Part shown: one piece after another, positions 9,126-18,072 of the stretch
Position numbering within the stretch: the stretch's first letter is position 1
Layout: every line of letters begins with the position of its first letter
Assembly (NCBI GenBank): GCA_036496025.1
Contig: DASXLW010000012.1
Coordinates: 1 to 53,582, forward strand
Reading direction: 5' to 3'
Length of the DNA: 53,582 bases
From: PALSA-505 sp036496025
GTDB taxonomy: Bacteria > Actinomycetota > Actinomycetes > Streptosporangiales > Streptosporangiaceae
The notes under the pieces: generated by a model
What the model was told of the DNA's origin: nothing
Databases searched by the model: none
What the model saw: the letters and a program-made list of their open reading frames with translations, nothing else
Made by a program: the position numbers and the translations under genes

Positions 9126-9935
9126 ATGTCCATAGCGCCAGCTGACCTGGAACGGGCCGGGCTCCGGCTGGACATCGATACCCGTGAGCAGGCCGCGGGC
9201 GCGGGCGCGGCCGCGGCGGTCGCGACCGTGACGCTTGATCGCCCCCGCCGGCGCAACGCGATGACCCCGGGCATGTGGCGCGGGCTGGCCGGGATCGGCC
9301 GCGCCTTGCCGCCCGAGGTGCGCGTCGTAGTGATCAGGGGGGCGGGCGAGACGTTCTCGGCCGGCATCGACCTGCGGCTGCTGTCCGCCGAGGGGGTTGC
9401 GGGGGAGGAGCCGCTGCCCGATCCGCGGGACGCTGGCTTCGAGGCCTGGATCGCCGACTGCCAGGCCGGGTTCAGCTGGCTGCGCAGGCCCGAGATCGTC
9501 TCGGTCGCGGCCGTGCGCGGACACGCGATCGGCGCCGGGTTCCAGCTGGCCCTCTCGTGTGACCTGCGGGTGTTCGCTGACGACGCCAGGGTCTGCATGA
9601 AGGAGCCCGCGCTGGGCCTGATCCCCGACCTGACCGGCACGAAGCCGCTGGTGGACATCGTGGGGCTGCCCCGCGCCCTGGAGATCTGCCTCACCGCCAG
9701 GACCGTGGACGCCGGCGAGGCGCGTGAGCTCGGGCTGGCCGAGCTCGTCGTGCCCGCCGCCGGGCTCGGCGCCGCGGTGGCCGACCTGACCGCGGCGCTG
9801 CTGGCCACCGACGCCGCGACCGCGCGGGCGGTAAAAGAACTGCTCGGCCTGGCGCCGCGCCATACGCTCGAAGAGCAGTCGGCCGCCGAGCGGCGGATCC
9901 AGGCGGAACTGCAGCGCGAACGGCTCAAGGGCTAG
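9126..9935 (+). CDS. Enoyl-CoA hydratase/isomerase family protein (EchA-like)
   Basis: The 269-residue crotonase-fold protein has the two oxyanion-hole segments ETFSAGIDLRLLS and AVRGHAIGAGFQLALSCDLR, followed by the acidic active-site region KEPALGLIPDLTG. The ATG at 9126 follows GGGGGA four bases upstream; an upstream GTG at 9096 is less likely. The typical role is hydration of trans-2-enoyl-CoA in beta-oxidation, but crotonases have many substrates and this one cannot be assigned. Its nearness to the ABC-F gene parallels echA12 (Rv1472) in M. tuberculosis. Confidence 0.88.
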   Translation: MSIAPADLERAGLRLDIDTREQAAGAGAAAAVATVTLDRPRRRNAMTPGMWRGLAGIGRALPPEVRVVVIRGAGETFSAGIDLRLLSAEGVAGEEPLPDPRDAGFEAWIADCQAGFSWLRRPEIVSVAAVRGHAIGAGFQLALSCDLRVFADDARVCMKEPALGLIPDLTGTKPLVDIVGLPRALEICLTARTVDAGEARELGLAELVVPAAGLGAAVADLTAALLATDAATARAVKELLGLAPRHTLEEQSAAERRIQAELQRERLKG

Positions 9936-10031
9936 GCCGAGAGGCGGCCTGGAGGGGCCCGGGCCGGTGCGCCGCGGTTCGCTGTCGGCTGACACAGGAA
10001 GAACCCGGCCCCTACGGAGGTTGCCCCGGTC

Positions 10032-11960
10032 ATGTACGGCGGTGGGCATGGCGCCTGGATGATGATGCGCGGGTTCACTCGCGACCCCAACATCACCAAG
10101 CAGCGGATCAAGGCGGGCACCGTACGCCGGATCGCGACCTACGCCAGGCCCTACCGCTGGCAGATCGCGCTCTTCCTGCTCGTCACCGTCCTGGACGCGG
10201 TAGCGACGGTGTCCTATCCGCTGCTGCTGCGGGTGCTGATCGACGACGGGATCCTGAAGCACGACACCACAGTCGTCGCGGCGGTGGCCGGGCTGGTGGC
10301 CGGGATCGCGCTGTTCGACGCGTTCCTCGGCTTCGCCCAGCGCTGGTACTCCTCGCGCATCGGCGAGGGCCTGATCTACGACCTGCGCACCGAGGTCTTC
10401 AGCCACGTGCAGCGCCAGCCGATCGCGTTCTTCACCCGCACACAGACCGGCTCGCTGGTAAGCAGGCTGAACAGCGACGTGATCGGCGCCCAGCAGGCGC
10501 TCACCAGCGTGCTGTCCTCGGTGGTGTCCAGCGTGATCCAGCTGGTTCTCGTGCTGATCACGATGTTCTACCTTTCCTGGCTGGTCACGCTCATCGCGCT
10601 GGTCATGCTGCCGCTGTTCATCCTGCCGGCCAAGCTGATCGGGCGCAGGCTGCAGCGGCTCACCCGGGAATCGATGCAGCTCGACGCCGAGATGGGCTCC
10701 ACCATGACCGAGCGGTTCAACGTGGCGGGTGCCATGCTGGCCAAGCTGTACGGCCGTCCTCGTGAGGAGTCCGACCTGTTCAGCAACCGGGCCGGGCGGG
10801 TGCGGGACATCGGCGTGGTCACCTCGGTGTACGGCAGTGTGCTGTTCATCTCGCTGACCCTGCTGGCCTCGATAGCGACCGCGATGATCTACGGGGTCGG
10901 CGGCAGCCTGGTCATCGCCGGCACCTTCCAGATCGGCACGCTGGTCGCGATGGCTACCCTGCTGAACCGGCTGTACGGCCCCATCATGTCGCTGTCCAAC
11001 GTGCAGGTGACGGTGATGACCGCGCTGGTCAGCTTCGACCGGGTATTCGAGGTGCTCGACCTCAAGCCGCTCATCGACGAGCGGCCCGGTGCCGTGCCGC
11101 TGCCCGCCCCGGCGTCCGCGCCGGTCAACGGCTCCGCGCCCGAGATCGAGTTCGACGACGTGTCGTTCCGCTATCCGAAGGCCAGCGAGGTCTCGCTGGC
11201 CTCGCTGGAGTCGATCGCCATCAAGGGCACCGAACGGGCCGACGCCGGCCAGCTGATCCTGGACGACGTCAGCTTCCGTGCCGCGGCGGGCAAGGTCACT
11301 GCGCTGGTCGGCCCGTCGGGTGCGGGCAAGACCACGATCACGCACCTGGTCTCCCGGCTGTATGACGCGGGCTCCGGCGCGGTCCGGATCGGCGGGCACG
11401 ATGTCCGCGACCTCACCCTGGACTCGCTGCACGCGGCGGTCGGCGTGGTCACCCAGGACTCGCACCTGTTCCACGACACGATCCGCGCCAACCTGGCCTA
11501 CGCCCGCCCGGACGCCTCCGAGCGCGAGCTCATCCTGGCCTGCCAGGCGGCCCAGATCTGGGAGCTGATCTCCGGTCTTCCTGACGGGCTGGACACGGTG
11601 GTGGGCGACCGCGGCTACCGGCTGTCCGGCGGGGAGAAGCAGCGGGTGGCCATCGCCCGGCTGCTGCTCAAGCACCCCTCGGTGGTGGTGCTGGACGAAG
11701 CCACGGCGCACCTGGACTCCGAGTCCGAGGCGGCGGTACAGCGCGCGCTGGCGACCGCGCTGGCCGGCCGGACGTCGCTGGTCATCGCGCACCGGCTGTC
11801 CACCATCAGGCAGGCCGACCAGATCCTGGTCATCGAGGCCGGCCGGGTCCGCGAGCGCGGCACGCACGACGAGCTGCTGGCCGCGGGCGGCCTGTACGCC
11901 GAGCTCTACCGGACTCAGTTCGCCCACCAGGAGCCGCTCGCCGCCGCCGACCCGCGCTAG
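10032..11960 (+). CDS. ABC exporter half-transporter (membrane domain fused to ATPase)
   Basis: The 642-residue type IV ABC exporter has an N-terminal membrane domain with about six helices (residues 35-330, for example IALFLLVTVLDAVATVSYPLLL and VIQLVLVLITMFYLSWLVTLIALV) and a C-terminal ATPase. The ATPase carries Walker A GPSGAGKTTI, Q-loop VVTQDSHLFHDTI, signature LSGGEKQRVAIARLLL and Walker B VVVLDEATAHLD. It would work as a dimer exporting a lipid, drug or peptide, but the substrate is not predictable. It stands alone, with ACGGAGG upstream and a strong hairpin just after its stop. Confidence 0.88.
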   Translation: MYGGGHGAWMMMRGFTRDPNITKQRIKAGTVRRIATYARPYRWQIALFLLVTVLDAVATVSYPLLLRVLIDDGILKHDTTVVAAVAGLVAGIALFDAFLGFAQRWYSSRIGEGLIYDLRTEVFSHVQRQPIAFFTRTQTGSLVSRLNSDVIGAQQALTSVLSSVVSSVIQLVLVLITMFYLSWLVTLIALVMLPLFILPAKLIGRRLQRLTRESMQLDAEMGSTMTERFNVAGAMLAKLYGRPREESDLFSNRAGRVRDIGVVTSVYGSVLFISLTLLASIATAMIYGVGGSLVIAGTFQIGTLVAMATLLNRLYGPIMSLSNVQVTVMTALVSFDRVFEVLDLKPLIDERPGAVPLPAPASAPVNGSAPEIEFDDVSFRYPKASEVSLASLESIAIKGTERADAGQLILDDVSFRAAAGKVTALVGPSGAGKTTITHLVSRLYDAGSGAVRIGGHDVRDLTLDSLHAAVGVVTQDSHLFHDTIRANLAYARPDASERELILACQAAQIWELISGLPDGLDTVVGDRGYRLSGGEKQRVAIARLLLKHPSVVVLDEATAHLDSESEAAVQRALATALAGRTSLVIAHRLSTIRQADQILVIEAGRVRERGTHDELLAAGGLYAELYRTQFAHQEPLAAADPR

Positions 11961-11962
11961 GA

Positions 11963-12001
11963 GTGGCCGCGGGCTTCGCAGAGCCCGCCCCGGCCACCTT
12001 T
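11963..12001 (+). terminator. Hairpin terminator after the ABC exporter gene
   Basis: GTGGCC plus GCGGGCT (11963-11975) pair with AGCCCGC (11982-11988) and GGCCAC (11992-11997), leaving a six-base loop and a CCC bulge: 13 pairs in all, followed by CTTTG. It starts two bases after the exporter stop codon. The gene on the other side is convergent, so it may work in both directions. Confidence 0.7.
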
Positions 12002-12010
12002 GCCCTGAGT

Positions 12011-12059
12011 GGTCGATGGCACACCGCCGCACCATGGGGGAGGCCATGGCACATCGACC
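12011..12059. repeat. Long inverted repeat between convergent genes
   Basis: GGTCGATG (12011-12018) is matched by CATCGACC (12052-12059). Between them are two CCATGG-type palindromic segments (12032-12037 and 12044-12049), and GATGGCACA and CATGGCACA recur at either end. It lies between the end of the ABC exporter gene and the end of secA2. It may be a second terminator, for secA2, or a protein-binding site. Confidence 0.4.
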
Positions 12060-12093
12060 CACGCAGGGCGGTGAGCGCCGGGTGAGGCTGCCC

Positions 12094-14628
12094 TCAGCTG
12101 CCGGGGCGGGGGCGGCCGAGCAGGCGGCCGACGCTGCGCAGGGCGCGGTCGATGTCGGTGCCGAACGGATTGTCCTGCACCAGGTAGGTCCAGGTCGCGC
12201 TGGGCCGTTTGAGGCCGGCCGCGCCCAGGTCGGCGCCGTCGGCGGTGATCGGCACGGTCTCGAACGACTCCGCGGACCGCCGCGCGGTCTCGTCGAACAG
12301 GCGGTTGAAGCTGGCCACCGCGGCCTTGTGGAACTCATCGAGCGGATCCATGCCACGGCCGAGCGCGCGCAGGTGGATGCCCTCCCGCACGTCGGCCAGG
12401 TCGGCGATGTGCTCCGCCCAGCCGCGGTCGAGGTGGTAGAGGGTGATCTGCCGCGCGGCCTCGGTGAGCACGCCGGTGTCCAGCGCCTCGCTCAGCTCCT
12501 CGAACCGCTTCGGGCAGCGCTCGCCGAGCGTCTTCAGCGCGGTGTCGGTGCGCAGCACCTCATCCCGGTGATCCAGCACGATCCGCCGCTGCTCCTCGAT
12601 GAGCTTGTTGTAGCGCCAGGTGTTGCGGTGGATCTCGAGGTTGACCCCCTCGGCGACGCGCTGCGCGTGGCCCAGGCTCCAGTACGCCCCGGCGTCGGCG
12701 ACCAGTCCGTCGTCATCGACCTCGTCCGGCGGCGCGGTATCCGGCGCGTACTGGGTGATCAGGTCGTCCTCCATGCTGGCGAAGAACACCGACCCGCCGG
12801 GGTCGCCCTGGCGGCCGGCCCGCCCGCTGAGCTGGTAGTCCAGCCTGCTGCTCTCGTGCCTGCCGGTGCCGATGACCAGCAGCCCGCCGAGCCCGGCGAC
12901 CTCGTCCCGGTCGCCCGAGCTGCCGCCCAGCTTGATGTCGGTGCCGCGCCCGGCCATCTGGGTGGACACCGTGATCGCCCCGCGCGCGCCGGCCTCGGCG
13001 ATGATGGCGGCTTCCTCGGCGTCGTTCTTGGCGTTCAGCACCACGCAGGGCAGGCCCTCGCGCTCGAGTTGGGCCGCCAGCCGTTCGGACTCGGCGACGT
13101 CCAGGGTCCCGATCAGCACCGGGCGCCCGGTCTCGTGCGCGTCCGCCACCTGCTTGGTGATCGCGTCTTCCCTGGCCTCGGCCGTCTCGTACAGGCGGTC
13201 CGGCTCGTCGTCACGGATGCACGGCACGTTCGGCGGGATCACCGCGACCTCGACGCCGTAGAACTCGCGCAGCTGTTCACCGACGGCCACCGCGGTGCCG
13301 GTCATGCCGCACAGCGTGGGGTAGCTCCTGATCAGCGACTCGATCGTGATGCTGTCCAGGATCTCCCCGGTGTCGGTCGCGCTAAGCCCCTCCTTGGCCT
13401 CGACCGCGGCGTGCAGGCCGTCGGGCAGCCGCTGCAGCCAGGCCACCCGGCCGCGCGACTCGCTGACCAGGCGGACCTTCTCGCCGGTGATGATGTAGTC
13501 GACGTCGCGCTGCAGCAGCGCGTGGGCGTGCAGCGCCACGTTGAGCCGGGTGAGCGTGCCGAGGTGCTCCTCGGTATACAGGTCGACGTCGCCCAGCGCC
13601 TTCTCGGCCGCTTTCGCGCCGGCCTCGGTGAGCTGCACGTTGCGGGCGTCCTCGTCGATCTCGTAGTCGGTCTCGGGGTCCAGCCCGCGGACGATCTCGG
13701 CCATGGCCTCATCCGCGCTCCCCTCCTCGGCCGCCCCGGCCAGCACCAGCGGTACCCGAGCCTCGTCGATCAGCACCGAGTCCGCCTCGTCGACCAGCGC
13801 CACGTCCGGGGGAGCGGTGACCCTGTCCTCCCCCCGGAGGGCGAGCCGGTCGCGGAGCACATCGAAGCCGATCTCGCTGACCGGCGCGTAGGTCACCTCG
13901 GCCGCGTAGGCCTGGCGGCGCTCCTCGGGAGTGGATGACTGGTTGATCCAGCCGACGCTGACGCCCATCAGGTCGTAGACCGGGCGCATCCATTCGGCGT
14001 CGCGCCGGGCCAGGTAGTCGTTGACCGCTACGACGTGCACGGACCGCCCGGACAGGGCGTAGCCGGCCGCGGCGATCGCGCCGGCCAGCGTCTTGCCCTC
14101 CCCGGTGGCCATCTCCGCGACCTGGCCGGACAGCATGGCCATGGTGCCGATCAGCTGCACGTCGAAGGGCCGCTCACCCAGGGCCCGCCGGGACGCCTCG
14201 CGGCCCACCGCGCAGAGCTGGGCGTCCTCGGCCGCGTCGCCGGCCGCCTCGGTCAGCTCCGCATCGGACAGGCCGCGCAGCCGCTCCTCGTCCCCGGCGA
14301 TCTGCGGCAGCAGCTTGCGGTACGGGGTGAGATCGACGGTTCCCGGCTGCTGCAAGAACCGCCGCATCCGGTGGCGCAGGCCGCCGGGGCTGCGGGCGGC
14401 CGAGACGCGGGACCGCGCGGCGGGCTGGGCCGCCGTCGTCGCGTCCGCGGTGCGGTCGGCCGAGGTGTCCGCGGGCGCGTCCGCCGCTGTCGCCGGTGCG
14501 TCCGGTGCGTCCGGGGTGTCCAGAGCGTCCGGGGTGTCCGGAGCGTCCGGGGTGTCTGACGCGGCCTCGGGCGCCGGCTCGGCCGGGCTGGCTTCGGGAT
14601 TCTCGCGGCGCCTGCGTGGCAGTTTCAT
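12094..14628 (-). CDS. secA2: SecA2-type accessory preprotein translocase ATPase
   Basis: The 844-residue protein has a SecA motor: Walker A GQVAEMATGEGKTLAG, the preprotein-crosslinking region after it, the DEAD-type VDEADSVLIDEAR, and motif VI-like QLSGRAGRQGDPG. It lacks the C-terminal Cys-rich zinc/SecB-binding tail of SecA1 and is shorter, as expected of SecA2. In actinobacteria SecA2 exports a small subset of proteins alongside the essential SecA1. An unusual N-terminal tail of about 85 residues is rich in Asp, Pro, Ala and Thr, with TPDAPD-like repeats encoded by a 9-bp minisatellite. Four bases separate it from the upstream sulfotransferase gene, so the two form an operon. Confidence 0.86.
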   Translation of the reverse strand: MKLPRRRRENPEASPAEPAPEAASDTPDAPDTPDALDTPDAPDAPATAADAPADTSADRTADATTAAQPAARSRVSAARSPGGLRHRMRRFLQQPGTVDLTPYRKLLPQIAGDEERLRGLSDAELTEAAGDAAEDAQLCAVGREASRRALGERPFDVQLIGTMAMLSGQVAEMATGEGKTLAGAIAAAGYALSGRSVHVVAVNDYLARRDAEWMRPVYDLMGVSVGWINQSSTPEERRQAYAAEVTYAPVSEIGFDVLRDRLALRGEDRVTAPPDVALVDEADSVLIDEARVPLVLAGAAEEGSADEAMAEIVRGLDPETDYEIDEDARNVQLTEAGAKAAEKALGDVDLYTEEHLGTLTRLNVALHAHALLQRDVDYIITGEKVRLVSESRGRVAWLQRLPDGLHAAVEAKEGLSATDTGEILDSITIESLIRSYPTLCGMTGTAVAVGEQLREFYGVEVAVIPPNVPCIRDDEPDRLYETAEAREDAITKQVADAHETGRPVLIGTLDVAESERLAAQLEREGLPCVVLNAKNDAEEAAIIAEAGARGAITVSTQMAGRGTDIKLGGSSGDRDEVAGLGGLLVIGTGRHESSRLDYQLSGRAGRQGDPGGSVFFASMEDDLITQYAPDTAPPDEVDDDGLVADAGAYWSLGHAQRVAEGVNLEIHRNTWRYNKLIEEQRRIVLDHRDEVLRTDTALKTLGERCPKRFEELSEALDTGVLTEAARQITLYHLDRGWAEHIADLADVREGIHLRALGRGMDPLDEFHKAAVASFNRLFDETARRSAESFETVPITADGADLGAAGLKRPSATWTYLVQDNPFGTDIDRALRSVGRLLGRPRPGS
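14497..14559 (-). repeat. 9-bp tandem repeat within the secA2 5' coding region
   Basis: Seven consecutive 9-bp units of the types TGCGTCCGG, AGCGTCCGG and GGTGTCCGG (plus strand) lie here, mostly alternating as an 18-bp pair. On the coding strand they give the SecA2 N-terminal (D/T)-(A/T)-P triplets. Being in multiples of three, copy-number changes would keep the frame and only alter the length of the disordered tail. Confidence 0.8.
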
Positions 14629-14632
14629 CGCC

Positions 14633-15526
14633 TCAGCCGCCGTACCCGACCCGGCGCAGTTCGGCGCCCGCGACCTTCTCCACCTCGGTGGCCTGCTCCG
14701 CGCTGAGCGTGCGGCGCCAGGAGCCAGGCTCGGGGGCGATCTGCGGGACGCGGTCCCGCAGCGCTACGGGCGGGACCTCGGCGCCGACGAATTCCGACAC
14801 CAGGCCGGCCGTGTTCTCTGGCTTGGTCACAAGTTCCTCGTAGCGGATCGTGGTCAGCTGCTGCGCGGACAGGGTGGCGCGCAGCCGGGCGGATACCCGC
14901 ACGGCCGACCTCCACCTCATCGCGCACTTGCCCGCGAGGGACAGTTCGGTCCATCCGGCGCGGTCGGTCTCGTTCTCGACCCCCAGGAAGGGATTCGGGA
15001 ACTCGGTGTCCAGGTTAGCGAAGCCGGGCTGGAACCAGGCCAGCGTGTCGGTGTCGGCGAGCATGCCGGCCACCGCGTCCCGGCCGTCCCTGACCACCTG
15101 GACGAAGCGGGCGTCGGGGAAGGCGCTGACGAGCATCTCGGCGCTGTATAGCAAGTCGGGAGACCCGTCGCCGTACCTCGTAATCGTGCGGTCGGTCACG
15201 CACGGGCCCACCGACCGTACTCCGCCGGCCAGCCGGCACGAGGGGCTGCAGTACAGGCACCCGTGCGCGCTCACCTGCCAGGCCTGGGCGAAGGCATCCC
15301 GCAACACGGCCGACGCCGCCTCGCCGCGGCCGCGGACGATCGAGGGCCGCCGGGCGAACGCGTGGACGACACGCCGCACGCTGGGCTGCCCCATCGTGAC
15401 GTGGAAGCCGGCCGAGCGCTTGAGCGCGCGCGCGACCAGATCAGCCCCCGAGTGCGGTGCCCCGAGCACGAACACAGGCTGGCGGACCTTCCGGCCGTTC
15501 ACAACCAATATGTGTAGAGTTCGCAT
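14633..15526 (-). CDS. Sulfotransferase-family protein with a four-cysteine insert
   Basis: The 297-residue protein has the 5'-phosphosulfate-binding loop near its start (VFVLGAPHSGADLVARAL, residues 18-35) and the 3'-phosphate-binding segment (FVQVVRDGRDAVAG), the PAPS sulfotransferase layout. The start used here follows GGGGGA six bases upstream; an upstream ATG would add nine residues. An unusual cluster C90-x2-C93-x3-C97-x11-C109 (HGCLYCSPSC) lies between the two motifs and could bind a metal or form disulfides. The gene is four bases upstream of secA2. The acceptor substrate is unknown. Confidence 0.72.
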   Translation of the reverse strand: MRTLHILVVNGRKVRQPVFVLGAPHSGADLVARALKRSAGFHVTMGQPSVRRVVHAFARRPSIVRGRGEAASAVLRDAFAQAWQVSAHGCLYCSPSCRLAGGVRSVGPCVTDRTITRYGDGSPDLLYSAEMLVSAFPDARFVQVVRDGRDAVAGMLADTDTLAWFQPGFANLDTEFPNPFLGVENETDRAGWTELSLAGKCAMRWRSAVRVSARLRATLSAQQLTTIRYEELVTKPENTAGLVSEFVGAEVPPVALRDRVPQIAPEPGSWRRTLSAEQATEVEKVAGAELRRVGYGG

Positions 15527-15619
15527 GGTTGTCCCCCAGTGTGACATTGCCAACGCAGCGTCAAGGACTGGACATCGAAACGTGGCGGCAACGTCACACG
15601 CGGCCCGCCCGCGAGCGAT

Positions 15620-17434
15620 CTAGCGCGGCGCCCTCCCGGCCGGCCGGCGCCGGTGATGACCATCGTGATTATCCAGGTTCAGCGCGGCCTGGATCAGCGG
15701 CATGTGACTGAACGCCTGGGGCATGTTGCCCACCAGCCGGCGGTAGCGCGGATCGTATTCCTCGCTCAGCAGGCCGAGGTCGTTGCGCAGCCCCAGGAGC
15801 CGCTCGAACAGCTCGACAGCCTCGTCGTAGCGGCCGATCGCCTGCAGCGCGTCGGCGAGCCAGAAGCTGCAGGCCAGGAAGGCGCCCTCGGAACCGGGGA
15901 GCCCGTCGACCGCGGACCGGCCGTCAGCGCTCAGCTGGTACCTGCGGACCAGGCCGCCGGTGGTCAGCTCGCGGGCGATCGCGTCCACCGTGCAGACCAG
16001 CCGGGGATCGTCCGGCGGCAGGAATCCGACCCCGGCCATGAGCAGCACGGACGCGTCCAGCGTGTCGGCCCCGTAGTACTGGGTGAACGCGCCGCGCTCG
16101 CGGTTGTAGCCCTGCTGGGTGATCTCGCGGTGGATCTGGTCGCGCAGCCGGTACCAGCGGGCGGCCGGGCCGGGCAGGCCGCCCGCCACGGCCTCGGCGG
16201 CCCGGTCGAAAGCCACCCAGGCCATGAACTTGGAGTGCACGAAATGGCGCCGCGGGCCGCGGACTTCCCACAGCCCCTCGTCCGGTTCGGACCAGTGCTT
16301 CTCCAGGAAGTCGAGCAGCGCGCGCTGCAGCGACCAGGCGTGCCGGTCGGCGGGGATGCCCGACCGGCGGGCCAGGGCGAGCGCGTCTATCACCTCGCCG
16401 TACACGTCGAGCTGCCGCTGGTTCACTGCGGCGTTGCCGATCCGGACCGGGACCGAGTCCTCGTAGCCGGGCAGCCACTCGGCCTCCCACTCGGCCAGCC
16501 GCCGCTCGCCCGCCACCCCGTACATGATCTGCACGTCGGCCGGGTCACCGGCGATGGCGCGGCAGAGCCACTGCCGCCACGCATCGGCCTCATCGGTGTA
16601 TCCCGTCCTGAGCAGGGCCTCCAGGGTGATCGTGGCATCCCGCAGCCAGCAGTACCGGTAGTCCCAGTTCCTGGTGCCGCCGACGTCCTCGGGCAGCGAC
16701 GTGGTGGCCGCGGCCACGATCGCGCCGGTCGGCTCGTAGGTCAGTGCCTTGAGCGTGATCAGCGAGCGGATCACCGCGTCACGGTAACGGCCCTGGTAGG
16801 TGCACCTCGAGACCCAGTCGGCCCAGTACTGCCTGGTCTCTTCCAGGACCACCCCGGTGTCGCAGGTATCCGGCTGGCCGTGGTGGGACTCGACCCAGGT
16901 CAGGACGAACGGGATCCGCTGCCCCGCGGTCACGGTGAACGTGGCGCGGTGCTCCATGTCCCGCCCGGCCAGCCTCACCGGCGTGCTGAGCCATATCGAG
17001 TCCGGGCCGGCCACGGCGTTGATGCTGCCGTCGATGCGCCGCGCCCAGGGCACGACCTGGCCGTAGCCGAAGCGCACCCGCAGCACGCAGTCCAGCTCCA
17101 CCGTGCCGTGCACGCCCTCGACGATCCGCACCAGGGCGGGCGCCGCCTCATCCCGGCGCGGCATGAAGTCGATCACCCTGGCGGTGCCGGCGGCCGTCTG
17201 CCACTGCGTCTGGAGAATCAGCGTCTCGCCCTGGTAGGTGCGGCTCGCCCGGCCGGCGCCGTCCGGCGGGGCAATGCGCCAGTGACCGTGCCGGTCGTCA
17301 CCCAGCAGGCTGGCGAAGCAGGCGGGGGAATCGAACCGGGGCAGGCAGAGCCAGTCGATCGAGCCATCGCGGCCGACGAGCGCGGCCGACTGCATGTCGC
17401 CGATGATGGCGTAGTCCTCGATGCGTCCCGCCAC
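15620..17434 (-). CDS. Glycoside hydrolase family 15 protein (glucoamylase/trehalase type)
   Basis: The 604-residue protein starts at a GTG preceded by GGGAGGA. It opens with the trehalase-like N-terminal domain (RIEDYAIIGDMQSAALVGRDGSIDWLCLPRFDSPACF, quoted in parts) and continues into a GH15 alpha/alpha-barrel with NWDYRYCWLRDA and the C-terminal EYDPRYRRLVGNMPQAFSH, which includes a catalytic Glu. No signal peptide is present, so it acts in the cytosol. Actinobacterial members with this N-domain include inverting trehalases (Mycobacterium type), but glucan substrates are also possible. It is divergently transcribed from the lipoprotein gene, with 75 bp between starts. Confidence 0.88.
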   Translation of the reverse strand: MAGRIEDYAIIGDMQSAALVGRDGSIDWLCLPRFDSPACFASLLGDDRHGHWRIAPPDGAGRASRTYQGETLILQTQWQTAAGTARVIDFMPRRDEAAPALVRIVEGVHGTVELDCVLRVRFGYGQVVPWARRIDGSINAVAGPDSIWLSTPVRLAGRDMEHRATFTVTAGQRIPFVLTWVESHHGQPDTCDTGVVLEETRQYWADWVSRCTYQGRYRDAVIRSLITLKALTYEPTGAIVAAATTSLPEDVGGTRNWDYRYCWLRDATITLEALLRTGYTDEADAWRQWLCRAIAGDPADVQIMYGVAGERRLAEWEAEWLPGYEDSVPVRIGNAAVNQRQLDVYGEVIDALALARRSGIPADRHAWSLQRALLDFLEKHWSEPDEGLWEVRGPRRHFVHSKFMAWVAFDRAAEAVAGGLPGPAARWYRLRDQIHREITQQGYNRERGAFTQYYGADTLDASVLLMAGVGFLPPDDPRLVCTVDAIARELTTGGLVRRYQLSADGRSAVDGLPGSEGAFLACSFWLADALQAIGRYDEAVELFERLLGLRNDLGLLSEEYDPRYRRLVGNMPQAFSHMPLIQAALNLDNHDGHHRRRPAGRAPR

Positions 17435-17509
17435 GTGTCCTCCCGCCGCAGGCGGCCTGCGCTTTCCCTGCCGGTACGGTACCGGCTGGGAAGTGGGGGA
17501 GCCGTGCGT

Positions 17510-17905
17510 ATGCTGGCTGCCGTGCCAGCCAATCACCGGCTTCGCCCGCGCCGGCGGCTTCCCGGGCGCCGTGCGGTGATCGTGGCCGTGCTGACCGGGC
17601 TGGCCGCCCTGTCGGTGGCCGGCTGCGCGCAATTCGACAAGAGCCTGGGCCAGCAGGAAGAGGTCGTGATCTTCCGTAACAACACGCCCAGCGCGGTCCG
17701 GCTGCAGGTCCGCGCGGCCTGCTCGCACATCCCCCGGGCCGTGCCCGAGCCGCTGCCGACCGACGGCAAGGCATCCGACGAGCTGTACAACGTGCGCTAT
17801 CAGGTGGGTTCGGCCGGCACGGGTGACCTGGCGCATTTGCAGGCATGCCTGTCCAGGTTCCACTCGGTGCTCGGCCTGGAGACCAACGCGCCCGGCGGCG
17901 ATTAG
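17510..17905 (+). CDS. Small putative lipoprotein of unknown function
   Basis: The 131-residue protein has an Arg-rich n-region, a hydrophobic segment (AVIVAVLTGLAALSV) and the lipobox SVAGC, so it is probably lipidated and anchored outside the membrane. The mature part (about 95 residues) has two further Cys (RAACSH, LQACLSR) that might form a disulfide. I recognise no family. The ATG at 17510 lies eight bases after GGGGGAG; a GTG two codons earlier is an alternative. A GC-rich hairpin (GCCCGG/CCGGGC, 17926-17944) follows the stop. Confidence 0.68.
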   Translation: MLAAVPANHRLRPRRRLPGRRAVIVAVLTGLAALSVAGCAQFDKSLGQQEEVVIFRNNTPSAVRLQVRAACSHIPRAVPEPLPTDGKASDELYNVRYQVGSAGTGDLAHLQACLSRFHSVLGLETNAPGGD

Positions 17906-18000
17906 GCGATCACGGCCAGAACCTAGCCCGGTGCGTAGCCGGGCGGGGCCGCCTGCGGGTCCGGGTCAAAACCCGATCACGCCGGTCTCCAATGGGGGGA

Positions 18001-18030
18001 TTGTTGCGATGGCCGTCTTTGTAGTATTCT
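18001..18030 (+). promoter_or_regulatory. Predicted promoter of the ABC importer operon
   Basis: TTGTTG (18001-18006) and TATTCT (18025-18030) are 18 bp apart, in a locally AT-rich stretch. Transcription would start near 18037, giving a leader of about 36 bases before the ATG at 18073. The leader contains the near-repeat ATCATCTCGATCAT (18048-18061 approximately), a possible regulator site. No sulfur-responsive regulator gene is adjacent. Confidence 0.5.
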
Positions 18031-18072
18031 CACAGCGTTTCCCTATCATCTCGATCATAAAAGAGCGGATAC

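Noticed and set aside
8829..12356. Very long open frame on the minus strand (over 1100 codons) under the HTH, enoyl-CoA hydratase and ABC exporter genes
   Set aside because: High-GC DNA keeps antisense frames open. Its translation is a low-complexity Arg/Gly/Gln/His-rich shadow without motifs, while three plus-strand genes with strong motifs fully explain the region.
15653..17509. Long plus-strand open frame upstream of the lipoprotein gene
   Set aside because: It is the shadow of the GH15 gene. Only the part from 17510 has a signal peptide, lipobox and ribosome binding site.
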